Of a stretch of DNA of 64,000 nt, positions 8,535-16,649 are shown in pieces. The position numbers and the translations under genes are program-made. The DNA is from CAIQIA01 sp945861105. GTDB taxonomy: Bacteria > Cyanobacteriota > Cyanobacteriia > PCC-6307 > Cyanobiaceae. Within the stretch, counting starts at the first letter, position 1, and the number at the start of each line of letters is the position of its first letter. Under the pieces are notes generated by a model, which saw only the letters and a program-made list of their open reading frames with translations, did no database searches and had not been told where the DNA came from. The DNA lies in NCBI GenBank assembly GCA_947488815.1, contig CANLCC010000001.1:1-64000 (forward strand), written 5' to 3'.

Positions 8535-9798
8535 CGGCCGAACGCAGCCGGGCCGCCAGGTCGGCCTGGGGCACTGCGGCGTCGCCGCCATCGGCCGCCT
8601 GGCGCAGGTCCTTGAGCCGCACGGTGCCGTCCTCGGCTTCCCGGTCCCCGAGCAGCACCGCCCAGCGGGCACCGCTGCGGTCGGCCCGCTTGAGCTGCTT
8701 GCCGAAGCCGGCACCGCTCAGGTCCAGCTCCACCGCCAGCCCCTGCCGGCGCAGATCGCGGGCCAGCACCACCGCCAGCGGGCCGGCCGCGTCCCCCTGG
8801 CTCACCAGGTAGGCGTCGGGGGCGCCGGGGGCCGCCGCGGTGCCGCTGCGCTCCTGCAGGATCAGCAGCCGCTCGAGACCCAGGGCCCAGCCGATGCAGG
8901 CGGTGGGCGGACCGCCCAGCTGTTCCACCAGCCCGTCGTAGCGGCCGCCACCACAGACGGTCGCCTGGGCCCCGAGGGCACCGCTGGTGATCTCGAAGGC
9001 GGTGTGGCCGTAGTAATCGAGGCCGCGCACCAGCCGCGGGTTGGTCACGGCGGGAATCTGCAGCTGCCGCAGCCCGGCCAGCACCTGCTCGAAGCGGTCG
9101 CGGCTGGCGGGGTCAAGGCTGTCGGCCAGCTGTGGAGCGTCGGCCAGCAGGCGCTGGGTGTCGGTGTTCTTGCTGTCGAGGATGCGCAGGGGATTGGTCT
9201 GCAGCCGCTGCTGCGAATCGGGGTCGAGGCCCGCCTGGTGCTGTTCCAGCCAGGCCACCAGCCGCTCGCGGTAGCGGCGGCGGTCCCCAGGGGTGCCGAG
9301 GCTGTTGATCTCCAGCGTCAGCTCCTGCAGGCCGAGGGCGGCGAGCAGATCCCAGGCGATGGCGATGGCCTCCACATCGCTGCGGGGATCGGCGAAGCCC
9401 AGGCATTCGAGGCCGATCTGGTGAAACTGGCGCTGGCGGCCCCCCTGGGGACGCTCGTAGCGGAACATCGGCCCGCCATACCAGAGGCGCTGGGGACCCT
9501 GACTCAGCAGACCGTGCTGCAGCGCCGCCCGCACCACGCCGGCGGTGCCCTCCGGCCGCAGGGTGCACGACCGCTCACCACGGTCGATGAACGAATACAT
9601 CTCCTTGCCCACCACGTCGGTGGCTTCGCCGATGCCGCGGGCGAACAGCTCGGTGGCCTCGAGCAGCGGCGTGCGGATCTCGACAACGCCGGCACGGCGG
9701 AAGTGCTCCCGGGCGGTGGCTTCCAGGGCCTGCCAGCGGGCGGTGGCCGCCGGCAGCAGATCGACCATGCCCCGCAGGCTTTGCAGCTGCTCCACCAC
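8527..9798 (-). CDS. hisS: Histidine--tRNA ligase
   Basis: A protein of 423 residues, normal for bacterial HisRS. Class II synthetase motifs are present: motif 2 (FRYERPQGGRQRQFHQIG), the histidine A/B signatures (LVRGLDYYGHTAFEI and CGGGRYDGL) and motif 3 (GWALGLERL). A C-terminal anticodon-binding domain follows (residues about 320-420, ending LAARLRSAGG). It charges tRNA-His in the cytoplasm. The start is a GTG followed at once by a second GTG; the N-terminus (QLQSLRGMVDLLP) matches cyanobacterial orthologues. It heads a reverse-strand run into glycan genes and is divergent from galE with an 83-bp spacer. Confidence 0.97.
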   Translation of the reverse strand: MVEQLQSLRGMVDLLPAATARWQALEATAREHFRRAGVVEIRTPLLEATELFARGIGEATDVVGKEMYSFIDRGERSCTLRPEGTAGVVRAALQHGLLSQGPQRLWYGGPMFRYERPQGGRQRQFHQIGLECLGFADPRSDVEAIAIAWDLLAALGLQELTLEINSLGTPGDRRRYRERLVAWLEQHQAGLDPDSQQRLQTNPLRILDSKNTDTQRLLADAPQLADSLDPASRDRFEQVLAGLRQLQIPAVTNPRLVRGLDYYGHTAFEITSGALGAQATVCGGGRYDGLVEQLGGPPTACIGWALGLERLLILQERSGTAAAPGAPDAYLVSQGDAAGPLAVVLARDLRRQGLAVELDLSGAGFGKQLKRADRSGARWAVLLGDREAEDGTVRLKDLRQAADGGDAAVPQADLAARLRSAGG

Positions 9799-9881
9799 GC
9801 CCTCTGCCGTTCCGCGATCGCGGCCATCCTGCCTGGCGGCCCGGGCCTGGCCCCAGAATGGCGGCGCTCTGACCCTCCCCC

Positions 9882-10916
9882 ATGGCCCGGCTGCTGCTCA
9901 CCGGAGGTGCCGGCTTCATCGGCAGCCACACCGCCCTCGTGCTGCTCGAGGCCGGCCACGAGGTGGTGGTGCTCGACGATTTCCGCAACAGCTCCCCCAA
10001 GGCCCTCGAACGGGTGCAGGAGCTGAGCGGCCGGCCCCTCGACCTGGTGGCCGGCAGCCTCGGCGACCGCGCCAGCCTGGACCGTGCCTTCGGTGGTGGC
10101 CTCTACAGCCGTGGTGGCGCCATCGATGCGGTGATCCACTTCGCCGGCCTCAAGGCCGTGGGTGAATCGGTGCGCCATCCCTTGCTCTACTGGGATGTGA
10201 ACGTCAACGGCAGCCGCCTGCTGCTCGAGGCGATGGACCGGGCCGGCTGCCGCACGATCGTCTTCAGCAGCAGCGCCACCCTCTACGGCATGCCCGAACG
10301 CACCCCGATCGCTGAAACCGATCCCGTGCGGCCCATCAATCCCTACGGCCACAGCAAGGCCGCGGTCGAACGGATGCTGGCCGACCTCTGTGGTGCCGGT
10401 GACGCCTGGCGGGTGGCCAGCCTGCGTTACTTCAACCCCGTGGGGGCCCACCCCAGCGGCCGCATCGGCGAAGACCCCGAAGGCATTCCCAACAACCTGT
10501 TCCCCTTCGTCAGCCAGGTGGCGGTGGGCCGCCGGCCCGAGCTGCAGGTGTTCGGCAGCGACTGGCCCACCCACGACGGCACCGGCGTGCGCGACTACAT
10601 CCACGTGATGGACCTGGCCGAGGGGCACCGGGCTGCCCTCGACACCCTGCTGCGTGAGCCGCCGCAGCTGCTCACCCTCAACCTCGGCAGCGGCCGGGGC
10701 CATTCGGTGCTGGATGTGGTGCGGGCCTTCGAGGCCGCCAGCGGTCGCCCGGTGCCGTATCGCCTCGTCGACCGCCGCCCCGGCGATGCCGCCGAGACCG
10801 TGGCCGATCCCTCCCTGGCGGCCGAGCGGCTGGGCTGGCGCACCAGCCGCAGCCTTGAAGACATCTGCCGTGATGGCTGGGCCTGGCAGCAGGCCAACCC
10901 CAGCGGCTACCGGTGA
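9882..10916 (+). CDS. galE: UDP-glucose 4-epimerase
   Basis: A protein of 344 residues, the standard GalE length. It has the extended SDR NAD-binding motif (GGAGFIGSHTA), the catalytic SSSATLYG serine/threonine and the NPYGHSKAAVE Tyr-x3-Lys pair. The C-terminal half holds the sugar-binding elements (NNLFPFVSQVAVG, RDYIHVMDLAEGH). It interconverts UDP-Glc and UDP-Gal and so supplies galactose to the surrounding glycan genes. The TGA overlaps the GTG start of the FAD oxidoreductase gene by 4 bp, indicating co-transcription. Confidence 0.95.
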   Translation: MARLLLTGGAGFIGSHTALVLLEAGHEVVVLDDFRNSSPKALERVQELSGRPLDLVAGSLGDRASLDRAFGGGLYSRGGAIDAVIHFAGLKAVGESVRHPLLYWDVNVNGSRLLLEAMDRAGCRTIVFSSSATLYGMPERTPIAETDPVRPINPYGHSKAAVERMLADLCGAGDAWRVASLRYFNPVGAHPSGRIGEDPEGIPNNLFPFVSQVAVGRRPELQVFGSDWPTHDGTGVRDYIHVMDLAEGHRAALDTLLREPPQLLTLNLGSGRGHSVLDVVRAFEAASGRPVPYRLVDRRPGDAAETVADPSLAAERLGWRTSRSLEDICRDGWAWQQANPSGYR

Positions 10917-11935
10917 CGGAGCTGCTGCTGGCGGGTGGTGGCCACACCCATGCCTTGCTGCTGCGGCGCTGGGCCCATCGACCGCGGCAGCGGCCGGCCG
11001 CCCGCATCACCCTGGTGAGCCGGTCGGCCCTCACCCCCTATTCGGGTCGACTGCCCAGCTGCCTGGCCGGCCGCTGCGGTCTTGCCGAAGCCAGCCTGCC
11101 GGTGGCGGCCCTCTGCGCTGCCGCCGGGGTGGCCTTCGTGCCGGCCGAGATCGAAGGCCTCGACCTGCGGGGCCGGCAGCTGCGGCTGGCACCACCGGCG
11201 GCGCCGCTGGCCTACGACCTGCTCAGCCTTGATGTCGGCGCCGACGTGCCGCTGCCGGCCCCGGCCCTGGCCGCCGGTGCACCGCTGCTGCCGGTGCGAC
11301 CCGCAGAGGCGGTGCTGCGGGCCCTGGGGCGGCTCAGCCCGGGGTCGGCGGTGGCGGTGTTCGGCGGCGGCGCCAGTGCGGTGGAAGTGGCGTTGGCCCT
11401 GGTCGTGCGCGGCTGTCGGGTGAGCCTGCATCCGCGGGGTCCGGGGCTGTGGCAGGTCTTCACCCCTGCTCTTGTGGCCGCCGGCATCGCCGTGGTGGAG
11501 GGTCCCGCCGCCGTTGGCACCGCCCTGGCCCTGGCCTGCACCGGCGCCCGCCTGCCGGCCTGGCTGGCAACCAGCGGCCTGCCCCTGGCGCCCGGCGGTC
11601 GCCTGGCGGTGGAGCCCGACCTCACCCTGCCGGGCTGGCCCCAGGTGTTTGCCGTCGGCGACGGGGCCCTGGTGCGCGGGGCCGAACGCCCCGCCGCCGG
11701 CGTCTGGGCCGTGAAGGCGGCACCGCGGCTGCACGACAACCTGCGGCGTCGGCTGCAGGGTCGCCCGCTGCGACCCTGGCGGCCCCCCCAGCGGGCGGTG
11801 CAGCTGCTGGGGGATGGCCGCGGCCGCGCCTGGCTGTTGCGGGCCAGCGGCCGGCGGCCCCTGGGACCCTCGCGGCTGCTGGGCCTCTGGAAGCAGGTCC
11901 TCGATGGCGCGTTTCTGGCGCGGCTGCAGCCATGA
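10913..11935 (+). CDS. FAD/NAD(P)-binding oxidoreductase resembling the N-terminal half of SelD fusion proteins
   Basis: A protein of 340 residues. The N-terminus LLLAGGGHTHALLLRRW and the later FGGGASAVEVALAL are the two dinucleotide-binding glycine motifs of the NDH-2/pyridine nucleotide-disulfide oxidoreductase type; GWPQVFAVGDGA is the C-terminal FAD-binding motif. This pattern is known from the domain fused in front of selenide, water dikinase in many cyanobacteria. Here the protein ends at the TGA overlapping the next ATG, and no SelD domain follows. No redox-active CxxC is seen near the N-terminus. Its substrate is unknown. It sits between galE and a GT-C-like gene with 4-bp overlaps on both sides. 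Confidence 0.75.
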   Translation: MTELLLAGGGHTHALLLRRWAHRPRQRPAARITLVSRSALTPYSGRLPSCLAGRCGLAEASLPVAALCAAAGVAFVPAEIEGLDLRGRQLRLAPPAAPLAYDLLSLDVGADVPLPAPALAAGAPLLPVRPAEAVLRALGRLSPGSAVAVFGGGASAVEVALALVVRGCRVSLHPRGPGLWQVFTPALVAAGIAVVEGPAAVGTALALACTGARLPAWLATSGLPLAPGGRLAVEPDLTLPGWPQVFAVGDGALVRGAERPAAGVWAVKAAPRLHDNLRRRLQGRPLRPWRPPQRAVQLLGDGRGRAWLLRASGRRPLGPSRLLGLWKQVLDGAFLARLQP

Positions 11936-13971
11936 GCCGCCGCCCCTGGCTGTTCTGGACTGCCCTGGCGGCGTTGTGGCTGCTGGCCACCGCCGCCGAC
12001 CGGGCCTGGCTGGCGAGCGACGGGCGCCTGCCGTCCTGGGACCAGGCCGATTACCTCAACAGCGCCCTCGACCATGGCCGGGCCCTGGGGATGCTGCCCG
12101 CTGGCGGCTGGCAGGGCTGGCAGGCCCTGCTCGACCTCTCCCCCAAGATTCCGCCGCTCGCCTCCCTGGTCAACGGCACCGTGATGGCCGTGGCCGGTGA
12201 TGCCCCCGACCAGGCGTCCTGGAGCCTCAGCCTCTGGCATGGCCTCTTGCTGCTGCTGGTGGCCCTCTGGGGCCGGCAGCTGGGGGGTGCCGGCCTGGGG
12301 CTGCTGGCGGCCCTCGTCACGGTGCTGCTGCCGTCCCTGGCGGCCCAGCGGGTTGATTACGTGCTCGAGATTCCGGTGGCGGCCGCCGGCACCGGCGCCC
12401 TCTGGCTGCTGGGGCGCTGGGCGCGGCCGGCCCCGTCCGGGGGGGGCTGGGGCCAGGCCCTGGTCGCGGCCCTGGCCCTGGCCGCCGCCGTGCTGATCAA
12501 GCAGAGCGTGCTGCTGCTGCTGCTGGGACCATTGCTGTGGGCCGCCGCCACGGGGCTGGCCCGCCGGGGCCGGCGGCTGCAGGTGCTGGCGGCGCTCGCC
12601 CTGGTGCTGGCCCTGGTGGCCCCCTGGCTGGGCCACAACCTGATCACCACGGTCTCCGGCACCGACCGGGCGACGCTCGAATCGGCGGCGCGGGAGGGGG
12701 ATCCCGGAGCCGCCAGCCTGGCGGGCTGGCTCTGGTACCCGCAGCGGCTGCCGCAGGTGATCGGCTGGTGGCTGCCGTCCGGTGCCCTGGCCGGTGCGCT
12801 GCTGGCCCTGCGGCGCGGGGGCTGGAGCCGGCGGCGGCTGGGGTTCGACCAGGGCTGGCTGCTGGGCTGCCTGGCCTCGGCGTGGTTGCTCACCACCCTC
12901 AGCCCCAACAAGGATGCGCGCTACCTGGCGCCGCTGCTGCCGCTGCTGGCGCTGCTGCTGGCCCAGGGCTGGCGGGGACTGGCCCAGGGCCTGCCGACGC
13001 CTTGGGGGGCGTTGCTGGCGGGTGTCGGCCTGGCCGGGGCTGCCGGCACCACCATCGCCGAACGGCTGGCTGATCGGCAGCCGGCCACGGCCCAGCCCCT
13101 CGAGGCCGTGGTGGCGGCGGTGCAGAACGGCTCGCCTGCCACCCCCCGCACCCTCATCGTCGTGCCGAGCACGCCGCAGCTCAACCAGCACAACATCAGC
13201 TACTACGGCCGTCGCGGCGGCGGCGCCCTGGTGGGGCGACAGCTGGGCAGCGGCGCCGGCGACACCGCCGCGGTGCTGGCCCAGGGCCGGCTGGTGCTGC
13301 TGGCCACCGGTGACCAGGGGTCCGTCAGCCGCCGGGCGGCGGTGCTCTCGGAGGCGGTGCGCAGCAGCGGCCTCTTCCGGCTGCGCCAGCGCTGGCCCCG
13401 CCCCGAGGGGGGATCCCTTGACCTCTGGGAGCGCCGGGCCGAGGCGCCGCCGCCGCCGGATTTCGCCGCCGTCTTCCCTGACCTGGCGGCCGGCCTGGCC
13501 CGCGGCCCTGCCGGCCTGGGGCCGGTGTCGGACGCCGTCGGCCGCGAACACCAGCTCGATGGCCATCGTCTGTACCAGCAGCAGGTGCAGCGCCAGGCCC
13601 TGCAGACCCTCGCCCTTCGGCCCGATGACCGGCGGTCCCTCTGGAGCCTGGCGCTGCTGGCCACCCTGCAGAACCGACCGCTGCAGGCCGACCACTGGTT
13701 CGCCCGCCTTGAGGCTCTGGAACCCGCCAGCCCCTGGCCGGCGGCCTACCGCAGCGTGGTGCTCACCGCCGCCGGCCGTCCCTGGCAGGGGGCAGCGGTG
13801 GCCGAAGCCGCCGGCCGCCGCACGCCGGATCCGGTGCTCACGGCCCTGGCGGACCTCGATGGCCTGCTGTCGGGACGGTTGTGGCGGCTGCCGGCCCTGC
13901 AGCGGTCCCTGCCCCGGGCGGTCGACGCCGTCAAACGCCAGTGGGTCAACCCACCGGAATCAGGGCCGTGA
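11932..13971 (+). CDS. GT39-like (PMT_2 superfamily) membrane glycosyltransferase with TPR-like tail
   Basis: A protein of 679 residues. Residues 1-400 hold about ten helices; the first periplasmic loop carries SWDQADYLNSALD, an acidic cluster like the catalytic Asp/Glu of ArnT/PMT-type GT-C enzymes, and PKIPPLASLVNG resembles the PPL motif of this superfamily. After the helices comes a soluble part. The last 150 residues (RPDDRRSLWSLALLATL onward) look like degenerate TPR-like helical pairs. Likely it transfers a sugar from a polyprenyl-phosphate donor on the outer face of the membrane. ATG overlaps the upstream TGA by 4 bp; the 3' end overlaps the convergent thioredoxin gene by 26 bp. Confidence 0.7.
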   Translation: MSRRPWLFWTALAALWLLATAADRAWLASDGRLPSWDQADYLNSALDHGRALGMLPAGGWQGWQALLDLSPKIPPLASLVNGTVMAVAGDAPDQASWSLSLWHGLLLLLVALWGRQLGGAGLGLLAALVTVLLPSLAAQRVDYVLEIPVAAAGTGALWLLGRWARPAPSGGGWGQALVAALALAAAVLIKQSVLLLLLGPLLWAAATGLARRGRRLQVLAALALVLALVAPWLGHNLITTVSGTDRATLESAAREGDPGAASLAGWLWYPQRLPQVIGWWLPSGALAGALLALRRGGWSRRRLGFDQGWLLGCLASAWLLTTLSPNKDARYLAPLLPLLALLLAQGWRGLAQGLPTPWGALLAGVGLAGAAGTTIAERLADRQPATAQPLEAVVAAVQNGSPATPRTLIVVPSTPQLNQHNISYYGRRGGGALVGRQLGSGAGDTAAVLAQGRLVLLATGDQGSVSRRAAVLSEAVRSSGLFRLRQRWPRPEGGSLDLWERRAEAPPPPDFAAVFPDLAAGLARGPAGLGPVSDAVGREHQLDGHRLYQQQVQRQALQTLALRPDDRRSLWSLALLATLQNRPLQADHWFARLEALEPASPWPAAYRSVVLTAAGRPWQGAAVAEAAGRRTPDPVLTALADLDGLLSGRLWRLPALQRSLPRAVDAVKRQWVNPPESGP

Positions 13972-14269
13972 GCCGCTCCCGGAAATCGCCCTTGGGCATG
14001 CCCCCCCGCAGTTCGCCATGGATGCGGAAGTCGCCTTCGGGATCTTCTACCACCAGATAGGTGGGCCAGCCCATCCCTTCCTTGTTGGGGTACTGGGCCA
14101 GCAGCACCTTGCGGTACCGCCGGTAGGTCTCGGTGTCCTGCAGCATCACGCTCACGAACGCCAGCCCCAGCTCCTCGGCCACGCGGCCGTCGTAATGGCT
14201 CATGCGATGGCAGGTGCCGCAGTCTTCGGAGCTGAACTTCAGCACCGTCACCGTGGTTGTGGTGTCCAT
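13946..14269 (-). CDS. Thioredoxin-family protein
   Basis: A protein of 107 residues. After a short beta strand comes the redox motif SSEDCGTCHRM with cysteines at residues 17 and 20 (CGTC instead of the classical CGPC). Later GMGWPTYLVV supplies the cis-Pro loop of the thioredoxin fold. It probably acts as a cytoplasmic thiol-disulfide reductant; no signal peptide is visible. ATG 14269 is preferred, and ATG 14275 would add two residues. Target proteins unknown. Confidence 0.85.
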   Translation of the reverse strand: MDTTTTVTVLKFSSEDCGTCHRMSHYDGRVAEELGLAFVSVMLQDTETYRRYRKVLLAQYPNKEGMGWPTYLVVEDPEGDFRIHGELRGGMPKGDFRERLTALIPVG

Positions 14270-14312
14270 GGGCATCCAGGTCTTCGGGGTGCGGGGATGG
14301 TAGCCAGCGCGA

Positions 14313-15497
14313 TCAGCCGCGTTCCTGCTGCAGCCGCTGCAGCCGCAGTTGTCGCAGCCGCTCCCCCAGGGCAGGGCCCGGCGCCACCCCATCGGCCAGC
14401 AGGCTGCGGGCGCTGATGGGGCTGGCCAGATGGCGCCAGCGCAGTAGCCAGCGCAGCAACGGCCGCCGTTGTTGCCGGCCACTGCCCAGCAGGGCCAGGG
14501 CCACGGCTTCGGCCCCCACCGGCGCCAGCCGCTGGTCCCAGCCGGCGGCACCGTCGGGGGTCGGTCCCGCCACCAGCTGCTGCCGCAGGGCCGCCGCCGC
14601 CGCCAGCGCCCGGCCCTGGTGCTGCGGCAGATCCAGCCGTGCGGCCGCGGCGGCGGGCGCCGCCAGCCCCGCCAGCAGGGCCGGCAGCAGGGGCAATTGG
14701 CGCCGTTCGGCCCAGGCCAGCCGTCGTCGCCAGGCCCGGTCGGGGGCCAGCGACCGATCGATCAGCCCCAGGGCCCCCCAGGTCTCCAGCAGCGCCAGGG
14801 CATCGCGCCAGGGCTCCTGCTCCAGCAGCAGCTCGAGTTCCATCCGCAGGCGGCTGCCGAGGGCCGGCGGTGGTGGCGCCATCGCCCAGGGCCAGGCCCT
14901 TAGTGTGCGCTGCACCTGCGCCAGGTCATCGCCTTCCAGCTGCAGCCCCAGGCGGGCGCCGTAGCGGGCGGCCCGCAGCACCCGGGTGGGGTCGTCGCTG
15001 ACGCTGGCGTCGTGCAGAAAGCGCAGCCGCCCGGCCGCCAGGTCGATGCGGCCGCCGAAGGGATCGAGCAGCGGCCCGTCGGGCAGCAGCAGGGCCATGG
15101 CGTTGACGCTGAAGTCGCGGCGGGCCAGGTCGGCCTCCAGGGGCACCTCCAGGGTCACCGTCGGATTGGCACCGGGGCAGGCATAGGTCTCGCGCCGGGC
15201 GCTGGCGATGTCGATCCGCAGGTCGCCCCAGGCCAGGGAGACGGTGCCGTAGGCCTCGTGCAGCCGCAGGTCGTGGGTCGCGGCCGGGTCGGTGGCCAGC
15301 AGCCGCCGCGCCAGCTCTGGGGCGGGGCCCTCCAGCAGCAGGTCGATGTCGGGGCCGCTGCCGGGCCGGTCCAGGTGGCCGTCACGGACGGCGCCCCCCA
15401 CCAGGGCCAGCCGCCAGCCGGCGGCGGCGGCCAGCTGCTGCAGCAGGCCCAGGGGTTCGGCGGCGGCGCGGTCGCGGGCCTCCCGTAGCGTGTCCAA
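14313..15497 (-). CDS. cca: tRNA nucleotidyltransferase / poly(A) polymerase family (CCA-adding)
   Basis: A protein of about 394 residues. It carries the class II nucleotidyltransferase head signature: LVGGAVRDGHL, then GPDIDLLLEG with the two catalytic aspartates, and RRDFSVNAMAL plus DPFGG downstream. The RVLRAARYGARLGLQ motif is the NTP-recognising part. The C-terminal half is helical and Ala/Leu-rich. It completes tRNA 3' ends; this fits the tRNA-Arg at 41.9 kb, whose gene does not encode CCA. No ATG or GTG fits before the divergent gene, so TTG 15497 is taken as start. CCA-adding versus poly(A) or A-adding activity cannot be settled from sequence alone. Confidence 0.85.
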   Translation of the reverse strand: MDTLREARDRAAAEPLGLLQQLAAAAGWRLALVGGAVRDGHLDRPGSGPDIDLLLEGPAPELARRLLATDPAATHDLRLHEAYGTVSLAWGDLRIDIASARRETYACPGANPTVTLEVPLEADLARRDFSVNAMALLLPDGPLLDPFGGRIDLAAGRLRFLHDASVSDDPTRVLRAARYGARLGLQLEGDDLAQVQRTLRAWPWAMAPPPPALGSRLRMELELLLEQEPWRDALALLETWGALGLIDRSLAPDRAWRRRLAWAERRQLPLLPALLAGLAAPAAAAARLDLPQHQGRALAAAAALRQQLVAGPTPDGAAGWDQRLAPVGAEAVALALLGSGRQQRRPLLRWLLRWRHLASPISARSLLADGVAPGPALGERLRQLRLQRLQQERG

Positions 15498-15512
15498 GCG
15501 CCGGACCGTGGG

Positions 15513-16649
15513 ATGGCTGCCCGATTCTGGCTCTACGCCCACGAGTTCAGCGAATCCGGGGCACCGCTGGTGCTCGAGACCATCTGCACCGAGCTGGCGG
15601 CGGCCGGCCTGGGGTCCCGCCTGCGGTTGCGGGGCTGGGGCGGTGACCACGACCGCCGCCATCCCAGCCTGGTGCACCGCCTGCGGGGTCGGGGCCTGCG
15701 CCTGCGGGTGCTGGACCGGGGCCAGCGGCCACCGCGGCCCGCCAGGGGTGATCGACTGCTGCTCAACAGCCTCGCCCTGCCGCCGTCCGTCACGGCCGCC
15801 GCCCTCGGCTGGTGCCTGGAGGGGCGCCTGCCCCGCCTTGACTGGTTTGCCCACGAGCTGCACCCCGGCGCCTGGCTTGACGGCGTCCTGCGGCCCGACC
15901 TGCGCACCCTGCTCAGCAGCGGTGAGCTGCAGCTGCGGGTGCCCTCGCGCCATTGCCTGGCGGTGTACCGCGACTGGCTGGACCACGACGGCGCCCCCGG
16001 TCTGGCGGTCCAGCCCCACCCGCTGGCCGATCCGCAGCTGCTGCAGGGGCCGCTGCCGGACCACCGTGAGCTGCGGCTGCAGCTCACCGGCCAGGTGCAG
16101 CAGGGCAACAAGGGGCAGATGTGGCTGCTTGACCTGGTCGAGGCGGTGCTGAGCCGGCCGCCCGCCGCCGACCCCCGGCCCCTGCGGTTGCAGTGCATCG
16201 GCCTCGAGGCTGGTGCGGCCGCCCGGGCCGTGCAGGAGCGGGGTCGGCGGCTGCTGGGGGAGGCGTTCCACTGGGAGCCGTTGCTGCCCAGGGCCCAGGC
16301 CCACGCGGCCATGGGCCGCAGCAATGTGGCCGTAAGCTGCTCGCGCGAGGAGACCTTCTCCCTGGCGGCCCTGGAGGCGATGGCCCTCGGACAGTTCTTG
16401 TTGCGCAATCGCACCGGCGGCTGGGATGAGCAGCTGCTGCCGGGGGTGAACGGTTTTGACCTGGGGGCCCCCGGCCAGCCGGTGACCCGTGAGCAGGTGG
16501 ATCTGCTGGCGGCCCTGCTGGACCGGCACTGCTGGCCCGATGCCGCCCTGGGGCAGCTGGCGATGGCGGCCCGCCGCCATGCCGCCGGCTTCGCCGCCCA
16601 CCGCTATCACACCTGGCTGCTGGGGTCCCGGGGAGACACGCCGTGCTGA
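15513..16649 (+). CDS. Glycosyltransferase, GT4-like (GT-B fold)
   Basis: A protein of 378 residues. The N-terminus (FWLYAHEFSESGAPLVLE) resembles the loop of GT-B enzymes that senses the acceptor, and the C-terminal half contains SREETFSLAALEAMALG, the Glu-x7-Glu nucleotide-sugar motif of GT4 enzymes. It is cytoplasmic or membrane-peripheral, with no helices predicted by eye. The end overlaps the GTG of the next, O-antigen-ligase-like gene by 7 bp, so the two are likely one unit. The start lies 15 bp from the divergent cca start. Donor sugar unknown. Confidence 0.78.
   Translation: MAARFWLYAHEFSESGAPLVLETICTELAAAGLGSRLRLRGWGGDHDRRHPSLVHRLRGRGLRLRVLDRGQRPPRPARGDRLLLNSLALPPSVTAAALGWCLEGRLPRLDWFAHELHPGAWLDGVLRPDLRTLLSSGELQLRVPSRHCLAVYRDWLDHDGAPGLAVQPHPLADPQLLQGPLPDHRELRLQLTGQVQQGNKGQMWLLDLVEAVLSRPPAADPRPLRLQCIGLEAGAAARAVQERGRRLLGEAFHWEPLLPRAQAHAAMGRSNVAVSCSREETFSLAALEAMALGQFLLRNRTGGWDEQLLPGVNGFDLGAPGQPVTREQVDLLAALLDRHCWPDAALGQLAMAARRHAAGFAAHRYHTWLLGSRGDTPC

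Noticed and set aside
11212..13695. 827-codon open frame on the reverse strand
   Set aside because: Antisense to the FAD oxidoreductase and the GT-C-like gene; low-complexity Gln/Pro/Arg composition and no recognisable motif.
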